The notes under the pieces: model-generated
What the model was told of the DNA's origin: nothing
Seen by the model: the letters and a program-made list of their open reading frames with translations, nothing else
Database searches by the model: none
Assembly: GCF_018448785.1 (NCBI RefSeq)
Contig: NZ_JAHCLU010000020.1
Location: 1 to 64,000 of the forward strand
DNA length: 64,000 bases
Source of the DNA: Halomonas jincaotanensis
Lineage (GTDB): Bacteria > Pseudomonadota > Gammaproteobacteria > Pseudomonadales > Halomonadaceae
Reading direction: 5' to 3'
In this document: in pieces, positions 34,058 through 44,076 of the stretch
How positions within the stretch are numbered: the first letter of the stretch is position 1
How the letters are laid out: each line of letters starts with the position of its first letter
Made by a program: the position numbers and the translations under genes

Positions 34058-34432
34058 ATGACACTATATCTTTTGGTTTTCCTGGTCTGCTTGCTACTTT
34101 TTGTCAGCGTCATGGCCGCGCTTCTGCTCTCCGGTACACCTCGCTACCGTACTGAGCCCCAGCATTTGATCGAGCTGTTCGACAAGGCGTTGAAAAGCCA
34201 TGTCGGAGAAAGTGAGTGGAATGCCATCATCGACTACCCGATCCGTCACGACGACTATCTGGATGGCATACGGCGCCGCGCTCGTCGCCTGATGGAGGAA
34301 CATGGCCGCTACTGGCGACTCGCACAAGGTCGCCCACTACTGGATGAAGCCGGCCAAGAGGAATTGCGCGCCCTGCGCGAGCATCTCGTTCGTCACACTG
34401 AACTGAGGGATCATCGTCGACAGGAGAGATGA
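34058..34432 (+). CDS. Membrane-anchored hypothetical protein
   Basis: This 124-residue protein starts with a hydrophobic segment (about 3-25, LYLLVFLVCLLLFVSVMAAL) and continues as a charged, probably helical, cytoplasmic domain rich in Arg and Glu (IRRRARRLMEEHGRYW, LRALREHLVRH). I do not recognise the family. The ATG at 34058 precedes the membrane segment directly; the ribosome site (GGGTGA) is weak. It lies 99 nt after tRNA-Gly and may be partly read from its promoter. Confidence 0.6.
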   Translation: MTLYLLVFLVCLLLFVSVMAALLLSGTPRYRTEPQHLIELFDKALKSHVGESEWNAIIDYPIRHDDYLDGIRRRARRLMEEHGRYWRLAQGRPLLDEAGQEELRALREHLVRHTELRDHRRQER

Positions 34433-34442
34433 ATCATTTAGC

Positions 34443-34643
34443 TTACAGGCGCGGGAATCGGAACCTCATACCGCAAGGATGGAAGCTATCGCACCAAACG
34501 TTGTACGCCAGACACCTCTCGATACCGCCACCCACCAGATAGTCATCGGCTCGCGAGGACAGGCAGAATTCGAGATCGAAAGTCTGGGCCTCCCTCACCG
34601 CCTTTTCCAACCAGAGTGTTCTCTCCCATGCATGCCGTGGCAC
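34443..34643 (-). CDS. Possible small unrecognised gene or gene fragment
   Basis: From a GTG at 34643 the frame encodes 66 residues rich in Trp, Cys and Arg (WERTLWLEKAVREAQ, then ERCLAYNVWCDSFHP). The reading frame extends about 30 codons farther upstream with coding-like composition (RIAPQSAEEWPKVPRHAW) but has no ATG there. Codon third positions are G/C-rich (about two thirds), as expected if it is or was coding. No RBS is evident. It may be the tail of a decayed gene, and I do not recognise it. Confidence 0.3.
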   Translation of the reverse strand: MPRHAWERTLWLEKAVREAQTFDLEFCLSSRADDYLVGGGIERCLAYNVWCDSFHPCGMRFRFPRL

Positions 34644-35073
34644 CTTCGGCCATTCCTCAGCCGACTGCGGTGCAATGCGAATCGCGAAAGTTCGCCGACA
34701 GCCCAGCCTCTCGCTAAGCCTCTTTCATCTCTTTGACAGATTGATGTAGATTAACTTACTAGGCTAGACGAACATCCACCCACTTCGAGGTCATCGGCAG
34801 AACTCAACACCGCCGTCCCGGGCGGCAATGCATCACTGTTGTCACTTGGCAATGAAGAGGGTTGAAGGGCGCGTTGCTTGAAGCAGTGCGGAACGAAAAC
34901 CAGACGACAGGAGGTAAGTATCGCGATAGGAAGGATGGCGTCACAGGCGAAAGCCCCTTGTTGCATGAATGGAAAACAGAGTTAAACAATAAAGCGTTCC
35001 CCTACCGAATTCTGCACGGTAAATGCGCTAACCTGTCGGAGCTACGTCCGGCCTAATGAACTGGAGAAGTTTC
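34644..35073. other. AT-richer gap upstream of putP
   Basis: A 430-nt stretch without a convincing gene. It contains a GC hairpin (CCGCC-GTCCC-GGGCGG region near 34811-34826) and several AT-rich tracts, including GTTAAACAATAAAG near 34980, which may be part of the putP promoter. A 64-codon open frame from 34862 with a TTG start ends at the putP upstream ATG; it has no known similarity that I can see. Confidence 0.45.
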
Positions 35074-36564
35074 ATGGCTACTGGTGTCTGGATCAGTCTT
35101 TTTGGTTACTTTGCGCTCATGATCGCCATCGGCTTTTATGCGATGCGCAAAGCGACATCTTCGTCTGAAGATTACATGCTGGGCGGCCGATCCCTGAGTC
35201 CAAAAGTAGCGGCATTGTCGGCCGGTGCCTCGGACATGAGCGGTTGGTTGCTGCTGGGTTTGCCCGGCGCAATGTTTGCTTCTGGTTTAGGTTCGGCCTG
35301 GATCGGTATTGGTCTGCTCGTGGGTGCGTTCTTTAACTGGACGCTGGTCGCTCCACGCCTTCGTGAACAGACGGTTCACTACGGTAATGCGATTACCATT
35401 CCGGCTTTCCTTTCAAACCGGTTCCCGACTCAAGCGATGTCGCTGAGAACGGTATCCGCTATCGTCATCGTTATCTTCTTCGCGGTTTACACGGCCTCAG
35501 GCTTGGTGGCAGGCGGTAAATTGTTCGAAAGTGCGTTTTCCGGCATTTTCACTTTCGGTGGCCTAAGCGACTACGCCGCAGGCGTCATCATCACACTGGG
35601 CGTGGTACTGGCCTATACGGTCGTCGGCGGCTTCCTGGCCGTGAGCATGACGGACTTCGTACAAGGCTGCATCATGATGCTGGCACTGGTGATCATGCCG
35701 GCGGTCGTGCTCTTTGGTGAAGGTGGTGGGGGTTTCGCCCAGGCGTCACAGACCCTGAATGAAGTCGATCCCACGCTATTGTCATGGACGGAGGGACTGA
35801 CCTTCATCGGCTGGCTGTCTGCGGTTACCTGGGGGCTGGGCTATTTCGGGCAGCCGCACATCATCGTGCGGTTCATGGCCATCCGGACTCTGAGGGAGGT
35901 GCCTGTTGCTCGTAACATCGGCATGAGCTGGATGCTCATCTCCCTGATAGGCGCAATCTCTCTGGGTGTGTTCGGCCGGGCCTATGCGATTCGCAATGGT
36001 ATGGATGTCCAGGATCCGGAAACAATCTTTATCATCCTGGCCAACCTGCTGTTCCATCCGCTGATCACGGGTTTCCTCTACGCTGCACTGCTTGCTGCGA
36101 TCATGAGCACCATTTCCAGCCAGCTTCTGGTGTCGTCTTCATCACTTACTGAGGACTTCTATCGCCTGTTCCTGCGCAAAGAAGCGTCCGAGAAAGAGAG
36201 TGTGGCCGTAGGCAGGATTAGTGTCGTACTGGTTGGCCTGGTTGCAGCCGTCATTGCGTCTGATCCTGACTCTCAGGTACTGGCATTGGTCAGTAACGCC
36301 TGGGCAGGATTCGGTGCGGCGTTCGGCCCGCTGATTATCCTGTCACTGATGTGGCCGCGCGCGAACGGTGCTGGCGCCATTGCGGGTATGGTGGTGGGGG
36401 CCGCTACCGTTATGATCTGGATTACACTAGGCTGGAACGGCGAGTTCATGGGAGGCCCCGGTGTATATGAGATCATTCCTGGCTTCATCGCCGCCTGGAT
36501 TGCCATCATGGTGGTAAGCCTTGCCACACAAGATGTTGGCGAGTACCAGCACATCACCCGGTAA
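35074..36564 (+). CDS. putP: Sodium/proline symporter
   Basis: This 496-residue protein has about 13 membrane helices and the SSSF/PutP pattern: SSSEDYMLGGRSLSPKVAALSAGASDMSGWLLLGLPGA near 27-63, NAITIPAFLSNRF and the GWLSAVTWGLGYFGQPHIIVRFMAI block. It imports proline with Na+, serving nutrition and osmoprotection. I prefer the ATG at 35074 (GGAG 7 nt upstream) over 35056. Codon third positions are noticeably less G/C-rich than in neighbouring genes such as betB, and no putA accompanies it, so it may have been acquired separately. Confidence 0.93.
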   Translation: MATGVWISLFGYFALMIAIGFYAMRKATSSSEDYMLGGRSLSPKVAALSAGASDMSGWLLLGLPGAMFASGLGSAWIGIGLLVGAFFNWTLVAPRLREQTVHYGNAITIPAFLSNRFPTQAMSLRTVSAIVIVIFFAVYTASGLVAGGKLFESAFSGIFTFGGLSDYAAGVIITLGVVLAYTVVGGFLAVSMTDFVQGCIMMLALVIMPAVVLFGEGGGGFAQASQTLNEVDPTLLSWTEGLTFIGWLSAVTWGLGYFGQPHIIVRFMAIRTLREVPVARNIGMSWMLISLIGAISLGVFGRAYAIRNGMDVQDPETIFIILANLLFHPLITGFLYAALLAAIMSTISSQLLVSSSSLTEDFYRLFLRKEASEKESVAVGRISVVLVGLVAAVIASDPDSQVLALVSNAWAGFGAAFGPLIILSLMWPRANGAGAIAGMVVGAATVMIWITLGWNGEFMGGPGVYEIIPGFIAAWIAIMVVSLATQDVGEYQHITR

Positions 36565-36610
36565 CCAATAGCGCTAACAACGCTCTGAGCAATGAAAAGA
36601 GCTTCTACAG

Positions 36611-36650
36611 GATAATGCCAGTCAGTGCTAACTGACTGGCATTATCCGTT
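36611..36650 (+). terminator. Terminator of putP
   Basis: A perfect 15-bp stem GATAATGCCAGTCAG / CTGACTGGCATTATC with loop TGCTAA, followed by CGTTTG, lies about 45 nt after the putP stop. Confidence 0.88.
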
Positions 36651-36716
36651 TGGGCGGCTTTTTCGTGAACAGCGCCATGGTTGATGCCAGGTTGACCCCC
36701 TTAAAGCGGCCTTTGC

Positions 36717-37025
36717 TCAAATCCACAGGGCTCGCATTACCAGCGTCAGCGCAAAGACCCCCAGGGCCAGACGGCTCCACAGAGGGGAAACGGCTCGCCG
36801 GAGCCAACGTCTTCGTACCTTCACTCCCATGCCATGTGTGAAGGCGGCCCCCAGGGACCAGACCCCCAACCCGATGAGCGGCAATCGCAACGGCAAGGGC
36901 AAGCTTCGCAGCAGTGCCGGTTCGAGCAGGAGCCAGATAGCCAGGCCGGCAGCGAACAGCATCACTACCAAGGCAACCCAAGGCTGCTGCTGGCGTGTCT
37001 CGATGATCATTTCCGCTCTCCTCAT
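36717..37025 (-). CDS. YbgE-like small membrane protein (cyd operon type)
   Basis: This 102-residue protein has three hydrophobic segments (about 16-36, 44-64 and 83-101). Between the second and third it reads FTHGMGVKVRRRWLRRAVSPLW, which resembles the IHGVGFRP...CPLL stretch of YbgE, the small protein encoded with cytochrome bd oxidase (cydAB) in enterobacteria. No cyd genes are in this window. The start is either ATG 37025 or ATG 37010; both have GGAGAG-like sites. The YbgE assignment is by motif memory and moderate in strength. Confidence 0.6.
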   Translation of the reverse strand: MRRAEMIIETRQQQPWVALVVMLFAAGLAIWLLLEPALLRSLPLPLRLPLIGLGVWSLGAAFTHGMGVKVRRRWLRRAVSPLWSRLALGVFALTLVMRALWI

Positions 37026-37292
37026 TACCTCTCCTCATTCAAGTAGATCCCTCTGGAAGACGCGAGCCAGCCCGCATGGGAACCCCTGAAATGTGACAAC
37101 TCTTATACGAGCAATCATCACTCACGAGCTTGTAAAAACCCTAACACCAATACATGCCTTATATCATAGGGCCTTGGAAGTTTACAAAATTTTACACGAC
37201 ATTCTCAAACGGCGTTCCTATATTGATCTTGTACAAGTCTTGAAGAACGTGGCATGACGACTTCGTCGCGCCCTGCTATAGAGGATACTAGG

Positions 37293-37907
37293 ATGAATAC
37301 TGTCAAATTACTCTCGGCTGTCGCCATCACTGCGGGTGTCGTCGCCACCAGCCAAGCAGTCATGGCCTACAGTGCCGGCGATATATTCGTTCGTGGGGGG
37401 GTCGCCAAGACTGAGGTCGCCTCAGACAACGGTCGCGTAGATGTCGCTGGCGATCTCGACGTCAGTGACGAGCGCGGCCTGACCTATGGGGTCGGCGTAC
37501 TGGTGCATGACAAGGTCGGTCTCGAACTGTCCGGCCAGGAGAAGGTGGAACATGACCTGAGTGGCGACATTGGTGCACTGGGCAGCGTAAACCGCTTGCC
37601 CTTCAACCTGATGGTCAACTACTACCCAATGGGAGGACTGGACTCACGCGTGCAGCCCTACATCGGTGCGGGTCTTAACTACACGCGATTTACCGGGGAA
37701 ACGCTGTCGGGACTCGATGTCGATAACAGCTATGGTGCTGTTGGCCAGTTGGGGATCGACCTGGCAATAACGCATAATTTCATGCTCAACGGCTTCGTCA
37801 ACTATGCCGATGTCGGTCCCGACGTCTCTCTTGAGGGAGCGGGCGACCTGGGCAGCGCCAAGGTCGATCCGATGACCATCGGTGGAGGGGCGACTTTCCG
37901 CTTCTGA
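37293..37907 (+). CDS. ompW: OmpW-family outer membrane protein
   Basis: This 204-residue protein has a signal peptide (1-25, cleavage VMA|YSAGD) and a small eight-stranded beta barrel: GDIFVRGGVAKTEV at the N-terminus, VNYYPMG, YIGAGLNYTRF and the final strand GGGATFRF ending in Phe. OmpW forms a narrow hydrophobic channel and responds to salt and oxidative stress in several bacteria. GAGG lies 8 nt before the ATG. The upstream region (37090-37250) is AT-rich and probably holds the promoter. Confidence 0.92.
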   Translation: MNTVKLLSAVAITAGVVATSQAVMAYSAGDIFVRGGVAKTEVASDNGRVDVAGDLDVSDERGLTYGVGVLVHDKVGLELSGQEKVEHDLSGDIGALGSVNRLPFNLMVNYYPMGGLDSRVQPYIGAGLNYTRFTGETLSGLDVDNSYGAVGQLGIDLAITHNFMLNGFVNYADVGPDVSLEGAGDLGSAKVDPMTIGGGATFRF

Positions 37908-37958
37908 CCGATACTGTCGGCACGAGTCGTCGGCAGTTCGATCTTGTCAGCATTCCGC

Positions 37959-37982
37959 GAGGCCCGCCAAATGGCGGGCCTC
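37959..37982. terminator. Bidirectional hairpin between ompW and the GGCT gene
   Basis: GAGGCCCGCC-AAAT-GGCGGGCCTC is a perfect 10-bp stem between convergent genes; T tracts are weak on both sides. Confidence 0.75.
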
Positions 37983-38006
37983 AACGCGTAACACAACGAG
38001 AAGGCA

Positions 38007-38507
38007 TCAGCGAGACTTACGCCGCGAGAGCCCGAGAGCCGTCAGTGCGGTCTCCCCAAGATCGCTCACGGCCTCCACCTCAGCGAGCCGGGCATGATAG
38101 GCGCGGCTCAGGTAGGGCTCGCCGGCCAGCAGGTGTTCCAGATACTCCCTTGCCGGGCGCAGTGACATCGCGGTAGTGCCGGGTGCGGCAATATAGACCC
38201 AGGCCTCGATCTCACCCTCGCAAGTGGTCACCGGTAGGCGGTGACGCTCGTAATCGACGGGATAGCCTTCAAAGGGGTCCATCATCCGGATCTGCTCGGG
38301 GCGTTCAAGCTCGAAGAGCGCACCCTCGACGCGCTCACCGGCGACAGCGGCCACGTTGGCATGGGCAACACCCGCGATTTTCGACGCCTTGTCGAAGCGC
38401 AAGCAGTAATCGTGCAGTACGCCTGCCATCACCCGGCGAGTCGCGCCGATACGCGCTGCCACACGTGCGGGATTCATGTTGCTGCCATAGGCAAAGTACC
38501 AGGGCAT
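38007..38507 (-). CDS. Gamma-glutamylcyclotransferase family protein
   Basis: This 166-residue protein begins MPWYFAYGSNMNP, the dinucleotide-like YGSN loop of the GGCT fold, and has the catalytic Glu candidate in DPFEGYPVDYERH near 78. Such enzymes release 5-oxoproline from gamma-glutamyl compounds; the precise substrate is open. It lies 7 nt after yqcC on the same strand, so the two form an operon. Confidence 0.88.
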   Translation of the reverse strand: MPWYFAYGSNMNPARVAARIGATRRVMAGVLHDYCLRFDKASKIAGVAHANVAAVAGERVEGALFELERPEQIRMMDPFEGYPVDYERHRLPVTTCEGEIEAWVYIAAPGTTAMSLRPAREYLEHLLAGEPYLSRAYHARLAEVEAVSDLGETALTALGLSRRKSR

Positions 38508-38514
38508 GACGGCC

Positions 38515-38847
38515 TCAGTTCTCAGTGACCAATTGATCGATCCTCTCGACCGCCTGGTGCATCAACAATTGCTGGACGCTACTGGCGCCCTCCTGTTTCA
38601 GGTAGGCCTCCACCGCAGGCGCCACGTCGCACTTGGCTGGCATGGCGGCTTGGGACTGCACGAGCGCATCCAGGCGCACGATGAAGACGAAACGCAACCA
38701 CTGGGGCAATGCCATGGTATCGATACAGAATGGTTGATGACTGGCGAAGGCGTGTTCTGGCGGACGTTCCATCCGCCATAGATTGTTGGCCTTCATGGTG
38801 GCTTCCAGGTCGCGCAGGGCGGCACCCAGTTCATCGTGCACGGTCAT
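38515..38847 (-). CDS. yqcC: YqcC-family protein (DUF446)
   Basis: This 110-residue protein matches YqcC: LGAALRDLEATMKANNLW near 6, FCIDTMALPQWLRFVFIVRLDALV near 40 and an N-terminal helix bundle. Its function is unknown; in enterobacteria yqcC is next to the tRNA pseudouridine synthase truC, which is not seen here. The ATG at 38847 starts the conserved domain. Confidence 0.88.
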   Translation of the reverse strand: MTVHDELGAALRDLEATMKANNLWRMERPPEHAFASHQPFCIDTMALPQWLRFVFIVRLDALVQSQAAMPAKCDVAPAVEAYLKQEGASSVQQLLMHQAVERIDQLVTEN

Positions 38848-38919
38848 GATAACGACTCTCTTTCCCGAAAATGCCCCATTATCCCTGCTCGATGCCACGC
38901 CTGGCCAGCCGTCCTGGCG

Positions 38920-39678
38920 TCATGTCGACTCCAGCGACACCTGATTGGCGAGCACCTTGCGCAGAAAATCACGGGTACGCGGGTCCTGAGGGTCACCGAA
39001 CAACCGTGAAGGCGGCCCCTGCTCGACGATACGACCCCCTTCCATGAAGATCACGCGATCCGCCACATCCCGCGCGAACCCCATCTCGTGGGTCACCACC
39101 AGCATGGTCTGACGCTCATGGGCCAGCTGCTTCATCAGCGCCAGCACTTCCTCGACCCACTCAGGGTCGAGCGATGAAGTCGGCTCATCGAAGAGAATCA
39201 CCTCGGCCTGGGCGGCCATGGCACGCCCGATGCCGACACGCTGCTGCTGACCACCCGACAGCGAGGCGGGATAGGCATCGGCCTTGTCGGTCAACCCGAT
39301 GCGCTCGAGGATTTCCCGGGCCCGCGCATGGGCCTTCTGCTTCGGCCAGCGATTGACCACGATCAGGCCCTCGGCGATGTTCCCGAGCGCCGTCTTGTTG
39401 GCAAAGAGCGCATAGTTCTGGAATACGAAGGCCGTGCGGCGACGGGCCTCGAGCATATCGGCACGGCTTGCCCGGGTGACATCCACCTCCAGGTCGCCAA
39501 TGGTCAGGTGGCCGGCGTCGGGTCGCTCGAGAAAGTTCAGGCAGCGCAGCAGCGTCGACTTCCCGGTCCCTGACGGGCCGATCACCACGATGATCTCACC
39601 CTGTTCAATGGCAAGGTCGATGCCATCGAGCACGGCGACGCCGCCGAAGCGCTTGACGAGTCCCTGCACCTTGATCAT
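38920..39678 (-). CDS. tcyN: Polar amino acid (cystine-type) ABC importer ATPase
   Basis: This 252-residue ATPase belongs to the GlnQ/TcyN group. Walker [10 protein letters not shown] is near 34, signature LSGGQQQR near 143, Walker [13 protein letters not shown] near 163 and switch His in VTHEMGFA near 196. Its ATG overlaps the permease stop as ATGA. The cystine assignment derives from the binding protein two genes upstream. Confidence 0.88.
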   Translation of the reverse strand: MIKVQGLVKRFGGVAVLDGIDLAIEQGEIIVVIGPSGTGKSTLLRCLNFLERPDAGHLTIGDLEVDVTRASRADMLEARRRTAFVFQNYALFANKTALGNIAEGLIVVNRWPKQKAHARAREILERIGLTDKADAYPASLSGGQQQRVGIGRAMAAQAEVILFDEPTSSLDPEWVEEVLALMKQLAHERQTMLVVTHEMGFARDVADRVIFMEGGRIVEQGPPSRLFGDPQDPRTRDFLRKVLANQVSLEST

Positions 39679-40349
39679 CGGCGATATGCCTCGTTGAGCC
39701 GGGTTTCCAGGCGCCGCTGGCACCAGGCCAGGAGCTCGACGATGACCCAATAGAAGACCGCCACAGTGATGAAAGCCTCGAAGTAGAGGAAACTGCCGGC
39801 GGCCTCCTTCTGGGTGGCCCCCATCAGTTCGGTGACGCCCAAGGTGAACGCCAGCGACGTGGCCTTGATCATGTCGATGAAATAATTCATCAGGGTGGGC
39901 ACCGCCACCCGCGTGGCCTGGGGCAGAACGATGCGCCGCATCAGCTGGCCGTTGGTCATGCCGATGGACAGGGCGGCCTCCGTCTGGCTGCGGTCGACGC
40001 CGACGATGGCGGCCCGAATCGATTCCGCCATGTAGGCCGAGAAATGCAACGTCAGCCCCATGATGGTCGCGGTGATACCGTTGATCTGAGTCAAGAAGGC
40101 CAGCAACTGCGGCAAGCCATAGTAGAACAAGAACAGCTGGACCAGCAGCGGCGTACCGCGGAAGAACGAGATGAACAGCAGCGTGGCCGCGTTCAACCCG
40201 GGAATGCGCAACACGCGGATCACCGCCAGGCCGCAAGCCAGCACGAGGGCTAACGCCATGCCCACGGCCGCCATCTGCAGGGTAAGAGGCAGGTAGCGCA
40301 GCAGGACAGGCACCAGCCCTAGCATGTAGTCGAAATCGAGAACGCTCAT
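39675..40349 (-). CDS. tcyL: Polar amino acid (cystine-type) ABC importer permease
   Basis: This 224-residue HisM/TcyL-type permease has about five helices and the family EAA-type loop [37 protein letters not shown]. The [19 protein letters not shown] block is typical of polar amino acid permeases. I use the ATG at 40349. It lies 16 nt after the binding protein stop and overlaps the ATPase by 4 nt. Confidence 0.88.
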   Translation of the reverse strand: MSVLDFDYMLGLVPVLLRYLPLTLQMAAVGMALALVLACGLAVIRVLRIPGLNAATLLFISFFRGTPLLVQLFLFYYGLPQLLAFLTQINGITATIMGLTLHFSAYMAESIRAAIVGVDRSQTEAALSIGMTNGQLMRRIVLPQATRVAVPTLMNYFIDMIKATSLAFTLGVTELMGATQKEAAGSFLYFEAFITVAVFYWVIVELLAWCQRRLETRLNEAYRR

Positions 40350-40365
40350 CAAGGCGTCTCAGCTC

Positions 40366-41124
40366 CTAAGGTCGGGTGATGTCGGTGCCGAACCAGCGCT
40401 CGGAAATGGCTTGGAGCTCGCCCGATTCGCGTAGGGCATCGAGAGCCGCGTCGATTCTGTCACGCAAGGCGCGCCCGGACTCGGTGTCCCGAAACGGCAA
40501 GGCATTGCGGATTTCGGAGAATGGCTGACCGGCCAGGGCCAACGGTAACGGCTTTTCCTGAATCACCTGGCTGGCGCTCACGCGATCCATAACGAAGGCA
40601 TCGACCCGTCCTAGCGCAGTGTCCTGCTCGATATTGCTTTCGTAGGTACGGATGTCGATCTCGTCGGCGTAGGGCAGTTCGCGCAACAGTTCTTCATAGT
40701 TGGAACCCAGGTTAACTGCCACGGTCTTTCCTTTGAGGTCCTCGACGCCCTGGATCTCCTCGTTACCGGCTCTGACCACCACTTGCGCACCGTCGTAGAC
40801 GTAGGGTTCGGTGAAGGCATACTTGGCCGAGCGCTCTTCAGTAATCGTGATCTGGTTGGCAATGGTATCGATGCGCCCCGACTCGAGCATGCCGAACAGG
40901 CCCGAGAAATTGGCGGTGACAAACTCGGCATCACCGCCCATTTCCTCGGCGATAGCTTCCATGACGTCGACCTCGAAGCCTTTCAGGGTATCCTGCTCGA
41001 CGAAGGTGAAAGGAAAGTAGCCGCCAGACATGCCGACCCTGATCGGCTCATCATCTGCCTGGGCAAGCCCGCCGAGGGCGAGGGCACCGACAGATACGAG
41101 AGTCATTACCATGTAACGCAGCAT
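40366..41124 (-). CDS. tcyJ: Cystine-type amino acid ABC substrate-binding protein
   Basis: This 252-residue periplasmic protein has a signal peptide (1-23, LAQA cleavage) and the family 3 binding fold. Several blocks resemble E. coli TcyJ (FliY): NQITITEERSAKYAFTEPY, GSNYEELLRELP (TcyJ GTNYEEWLR), DIRTYESN, GRVDAFVMDR, and LQAISERWFGTDIT at the C-terminus. It probably delivers L-cystine, although other polar amino acids are possible. AAAAAGGAG precedes the ATG. Confidence 0.85.
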   Translation of the reverse strand: MLRYMVMTLVSVGALALGGLAQADDEPIRVGMSGGYFPFTFVEQDTLKGFEVDVMEAIAEEMGGDAEFVTANFSGLFGMLESGRIDTIANQITITEERSAKYAFTEPYVYDGAQVVVRAGNEEIQGVEDLKGKTVAVNLGSNYEELLRELPYADEIDIRTYESNIEQDTALGRVDAFVMDRVSASQVIQEKPLPLALAGQPFSEIRNALPFRDTESGRALRDRIDAALDALRESGELQAISERWFGTDITRP

Positions 41125-41449
41125 GAATTTACTCCTTTTTACGGGGTGTCCTAGAAAAACCCACGGTTTCTTAGGGGTTCATGGCCAAACACTCTAAGTA
41201 GTAAACAAGCGAGTTACCAATAGCGGTTGGTTATGAGAGGCAATGACACGCATGGCCCTATACTCATTCACAGAAACCCTGCACGTCCCTGTGGATAATC
41301 ACTGGAAAGTCGTCTCTTCGCCAGACAACACGGGCGCTTGGGTCTATCGATCATTTTCTGATCAGCGTCGAGACGTCACCCGTGTTCGGTACCTGCTGAC
41401 AGCCCGGAATCGTCACGGTAGAGTGCACTGTTCGAGCCTGGGAGACAGT
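41125..41449. other. Divergent region tcyJ / DUF3549
   Basis: About 325 nt. An imperfect dyad, CTAGAAAAACC-CAC-GGTTTCTTAG, at 41151-41174 sits about 30 nt upstream of the tcyJ start and may be an operator or leader hairpin. The DUF3549 frame is open back to an ATG at 41243, giving a possible 69-residue extension (ALYSFTETLHVPVDNHW), but that part does not resemble the family N-terminus. Confidence 0.45.
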
Positions 41450-42499
41450 ATGCAACCCATCCACAGCCTTCATGATTTCTTTGTCCGCAGCGGTGCCGAG
41501 GTGTGGCTCTATCACCTGGGCAGACGCGTTGAACCCTGCGCGCTGGAAACCCTGGCGGCCTTCGAGGCCGGGGAGATGCCCTGGCCTGAGCCGTGGCAGA
41601 ACGAGGCGCGCCTAGGCCTTGTATTCCGCTTGGGCAACGTGCGCGACCCGCTGATCTGGTTTCTCGCACTACCGCTCGACGAACAGGGCCAGATTATCCC
41701 GGCCCGGCGGGATGACTTCGTCCAACGCCTGCTCGAGACCCTTGGCCGCAGCGTTTCGGCCGACGGCCGCGAGAGCCATCATGAGGTGGATAACCTCATG
41801 CAGGATAACCCTCTGGCCTTCACGCCCGCGCTGCCATTCCGCGCCGTGATGCATGCGCGCGCCAATCGGGATATGGGCAATGTTGCCAGCCAGCATCTTG
41901 AGCCGGTGGAGGCTTACCTCAGCGGCCAGCAGGCCGTTGACTGGCGCGCGCTGGGCTTGCAGGGATTGGCAGACTTTGCGGTGCGCCACGACTCGGTGCA
42001 GGCCCGCGAACTCGCCGCTCAATTGCCCAGCCTTCCCGAGGATGTGCTGACCCCGCTGTGCTACTGCCTAGAACATGTGGCCATCGACGATGCACTAGCC
42101 CTGGCCTTGCGCGACCGTGGTGATAAAGCCGCCGACAGCGGTGACATCGAAACATTCTGCGCATGTGTGCGCGCCATTGGTGGTGCCGATCGGACGATTG
42201 CCGGCGCCTGGTTCGACGAGCTGCTTGACGACCCCGACGCCTGCGGACCCGACCTGCTCGCCGCCATTGCCGGACGCGGTTGGCCGCACCTAGAGCATGC
42301 CGAGCGGCTACCACGCTTTCTCGAGCGACTGGCCGAGCGTCACGACACGGATTTCATGAGTGTGGCCCGCGACCTCGCGGTGATTCCACGCCTGCGTCTG
42401 CCACTGCTCATGACCCTGCGCGAGTCGTCGGCAGATACGGCGATTGGCCGCCGGCTGGCTGGCCTTGGCACAGTTCGCAGCCAGGCCTCCGGCAACTAG
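41450..42499 (+). CDS. DUF3549 family protein
   Basis: This 349-residue protein matches the gammaproteobacterial DUF3549 family (about 345 residues): MQPIHSLHDFFVRSGAEVWLYHLGRRV start, RLGNVRDPLIWFLALPLDEQGQ near 67, and a helical C-terminal half with repeated LALALRDRG-like motifs. The function is unknown. GGGAGA lies 5 nt before the ATG. It is followed 88 nt later by rimB in the same direction. Confidence 0.85.
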   Translation: MQPIHSLHDFFVRSGAEVWLYHLGRRVEPCALETLAAFEAGEMPWPEPWQNEARLGLVFRLGNVRDPLIWFLALPLDEQGQIIPARRDDFVQRLLETLGRSVSADGRESHHEVDNLMQDNPLAFTPALPFRAVMHARANRDMGNVASQHLEPVEAYLSGQQAVDWRALGLQGLADFAVRHDSVQARELAAQLPSLPEDVLTPLCYCLEHVAIDDALALALRDRGDKAADSGDIETFCACVRAIGGADRTIAGAWFDELLDDPDACGPDLLAAIAGRGWPHLEHAERLPRFLERLAERHDTDFMSVARDLAVIPRLRLPLLMTLRESSADTAIGRRLAGLGTVRSQASGN

Positions 42500-42587
42500 C
42501 TCCTTGTGAACTAGCGCCACGTCAGCACGATTCAGGTCGCCAGGCTTCCCCAGCACATATCACCGTGACACCCTCCTGGAGAACACG

Positions 42588-43025
42588 ATGAAGGAACTGC
42601 CATACCAGGCCAGAGCGGTCATCGGCCGTCGCGAAATGGTGACCTTGCCCGAACTGGGCATCACCCTCTGTGCCAAATCCGATACCGGTGCGCGAACCTC
42701 GGCGCTGCATGCCGAGGACATCGAATCCTTTGAAGAAGACGATCGCCTGTGGGTCAGTTTCACCACCCGCAGTGGCGGGCCGCAAACACCTCCGCACGTG
42801 TTCAAGCTGCATCTGCACGACCGGCGCCATGTGCGCAGCTCAAATGGCCAGGTGGAGTGGCGTTACGTGATCCGCACGCCCATGCGCCTTGGCGAACTGG
42901 AATTTCCGCTGGAACTCAGCCTCACTGACCGGCGCGATATGCGCCACCCCATGCTGCTTGGCCGCCGCGCGCTTCGCCGCCTGCTGGTGGCGCCCGGCGC
43001 CGCCTTTTTGCATGGTGAACCCTGA
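42588..43025 (+). CDS. rimB: ATP-dependent zinc protease, retropepsin-like (RimB type)
   Basis: This 145-residue protein belongs to pfam05618. The aspartic-protease-like motif KSDTGARTSALHAEDIE is near 29, followed by VRSSNGQVEWRYVIRT and MLLGRRALRRLLV. In Pseudomonas, RimB cleaves off the glutamates that RimK adds to ribosomal protein S6, so the 'zinc protease' label is historic. It is 30 nt upstream of rimK, which supports that role. GGAG precedes the ATG. Confidence 0.88.
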   Translation: MKELPYQARAVIGRREMVTLPELGITLCAKSDTGARTSALHAEDIESFEEDDRLWVSFTTRSGGPQTPPHVFKLHLHDRRHVRSSNGQVEWRYVIRTPMRLGELEFPLELSLTDRRDMRHPMLLGRRALRRLLVAPGAAFLHGEP

Positions 43026-43055
43026 CGCTTCTTGGCCATCGACATGGAGTGCCGT

Positions 43056-43964
<909 letters not shown>

Positions 43965-44076
43965 TATAGGTTTTAAATAACGAGCAGAGGAAAATGGCAC
44001 AAATTTATCCGGCTCAGGGGTAGCAAAACACCGTTCACCCACGCACAATCTGCGTCACCGGAGGAGGTGACCATCC

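Noticed and set aside
34862..35056. 64-codon TTG-start frame directly before putP
   Set aside because: No similarity I can recognise, a rare start codon, and it ends at an unlikely putP start; more likely leader sequence.
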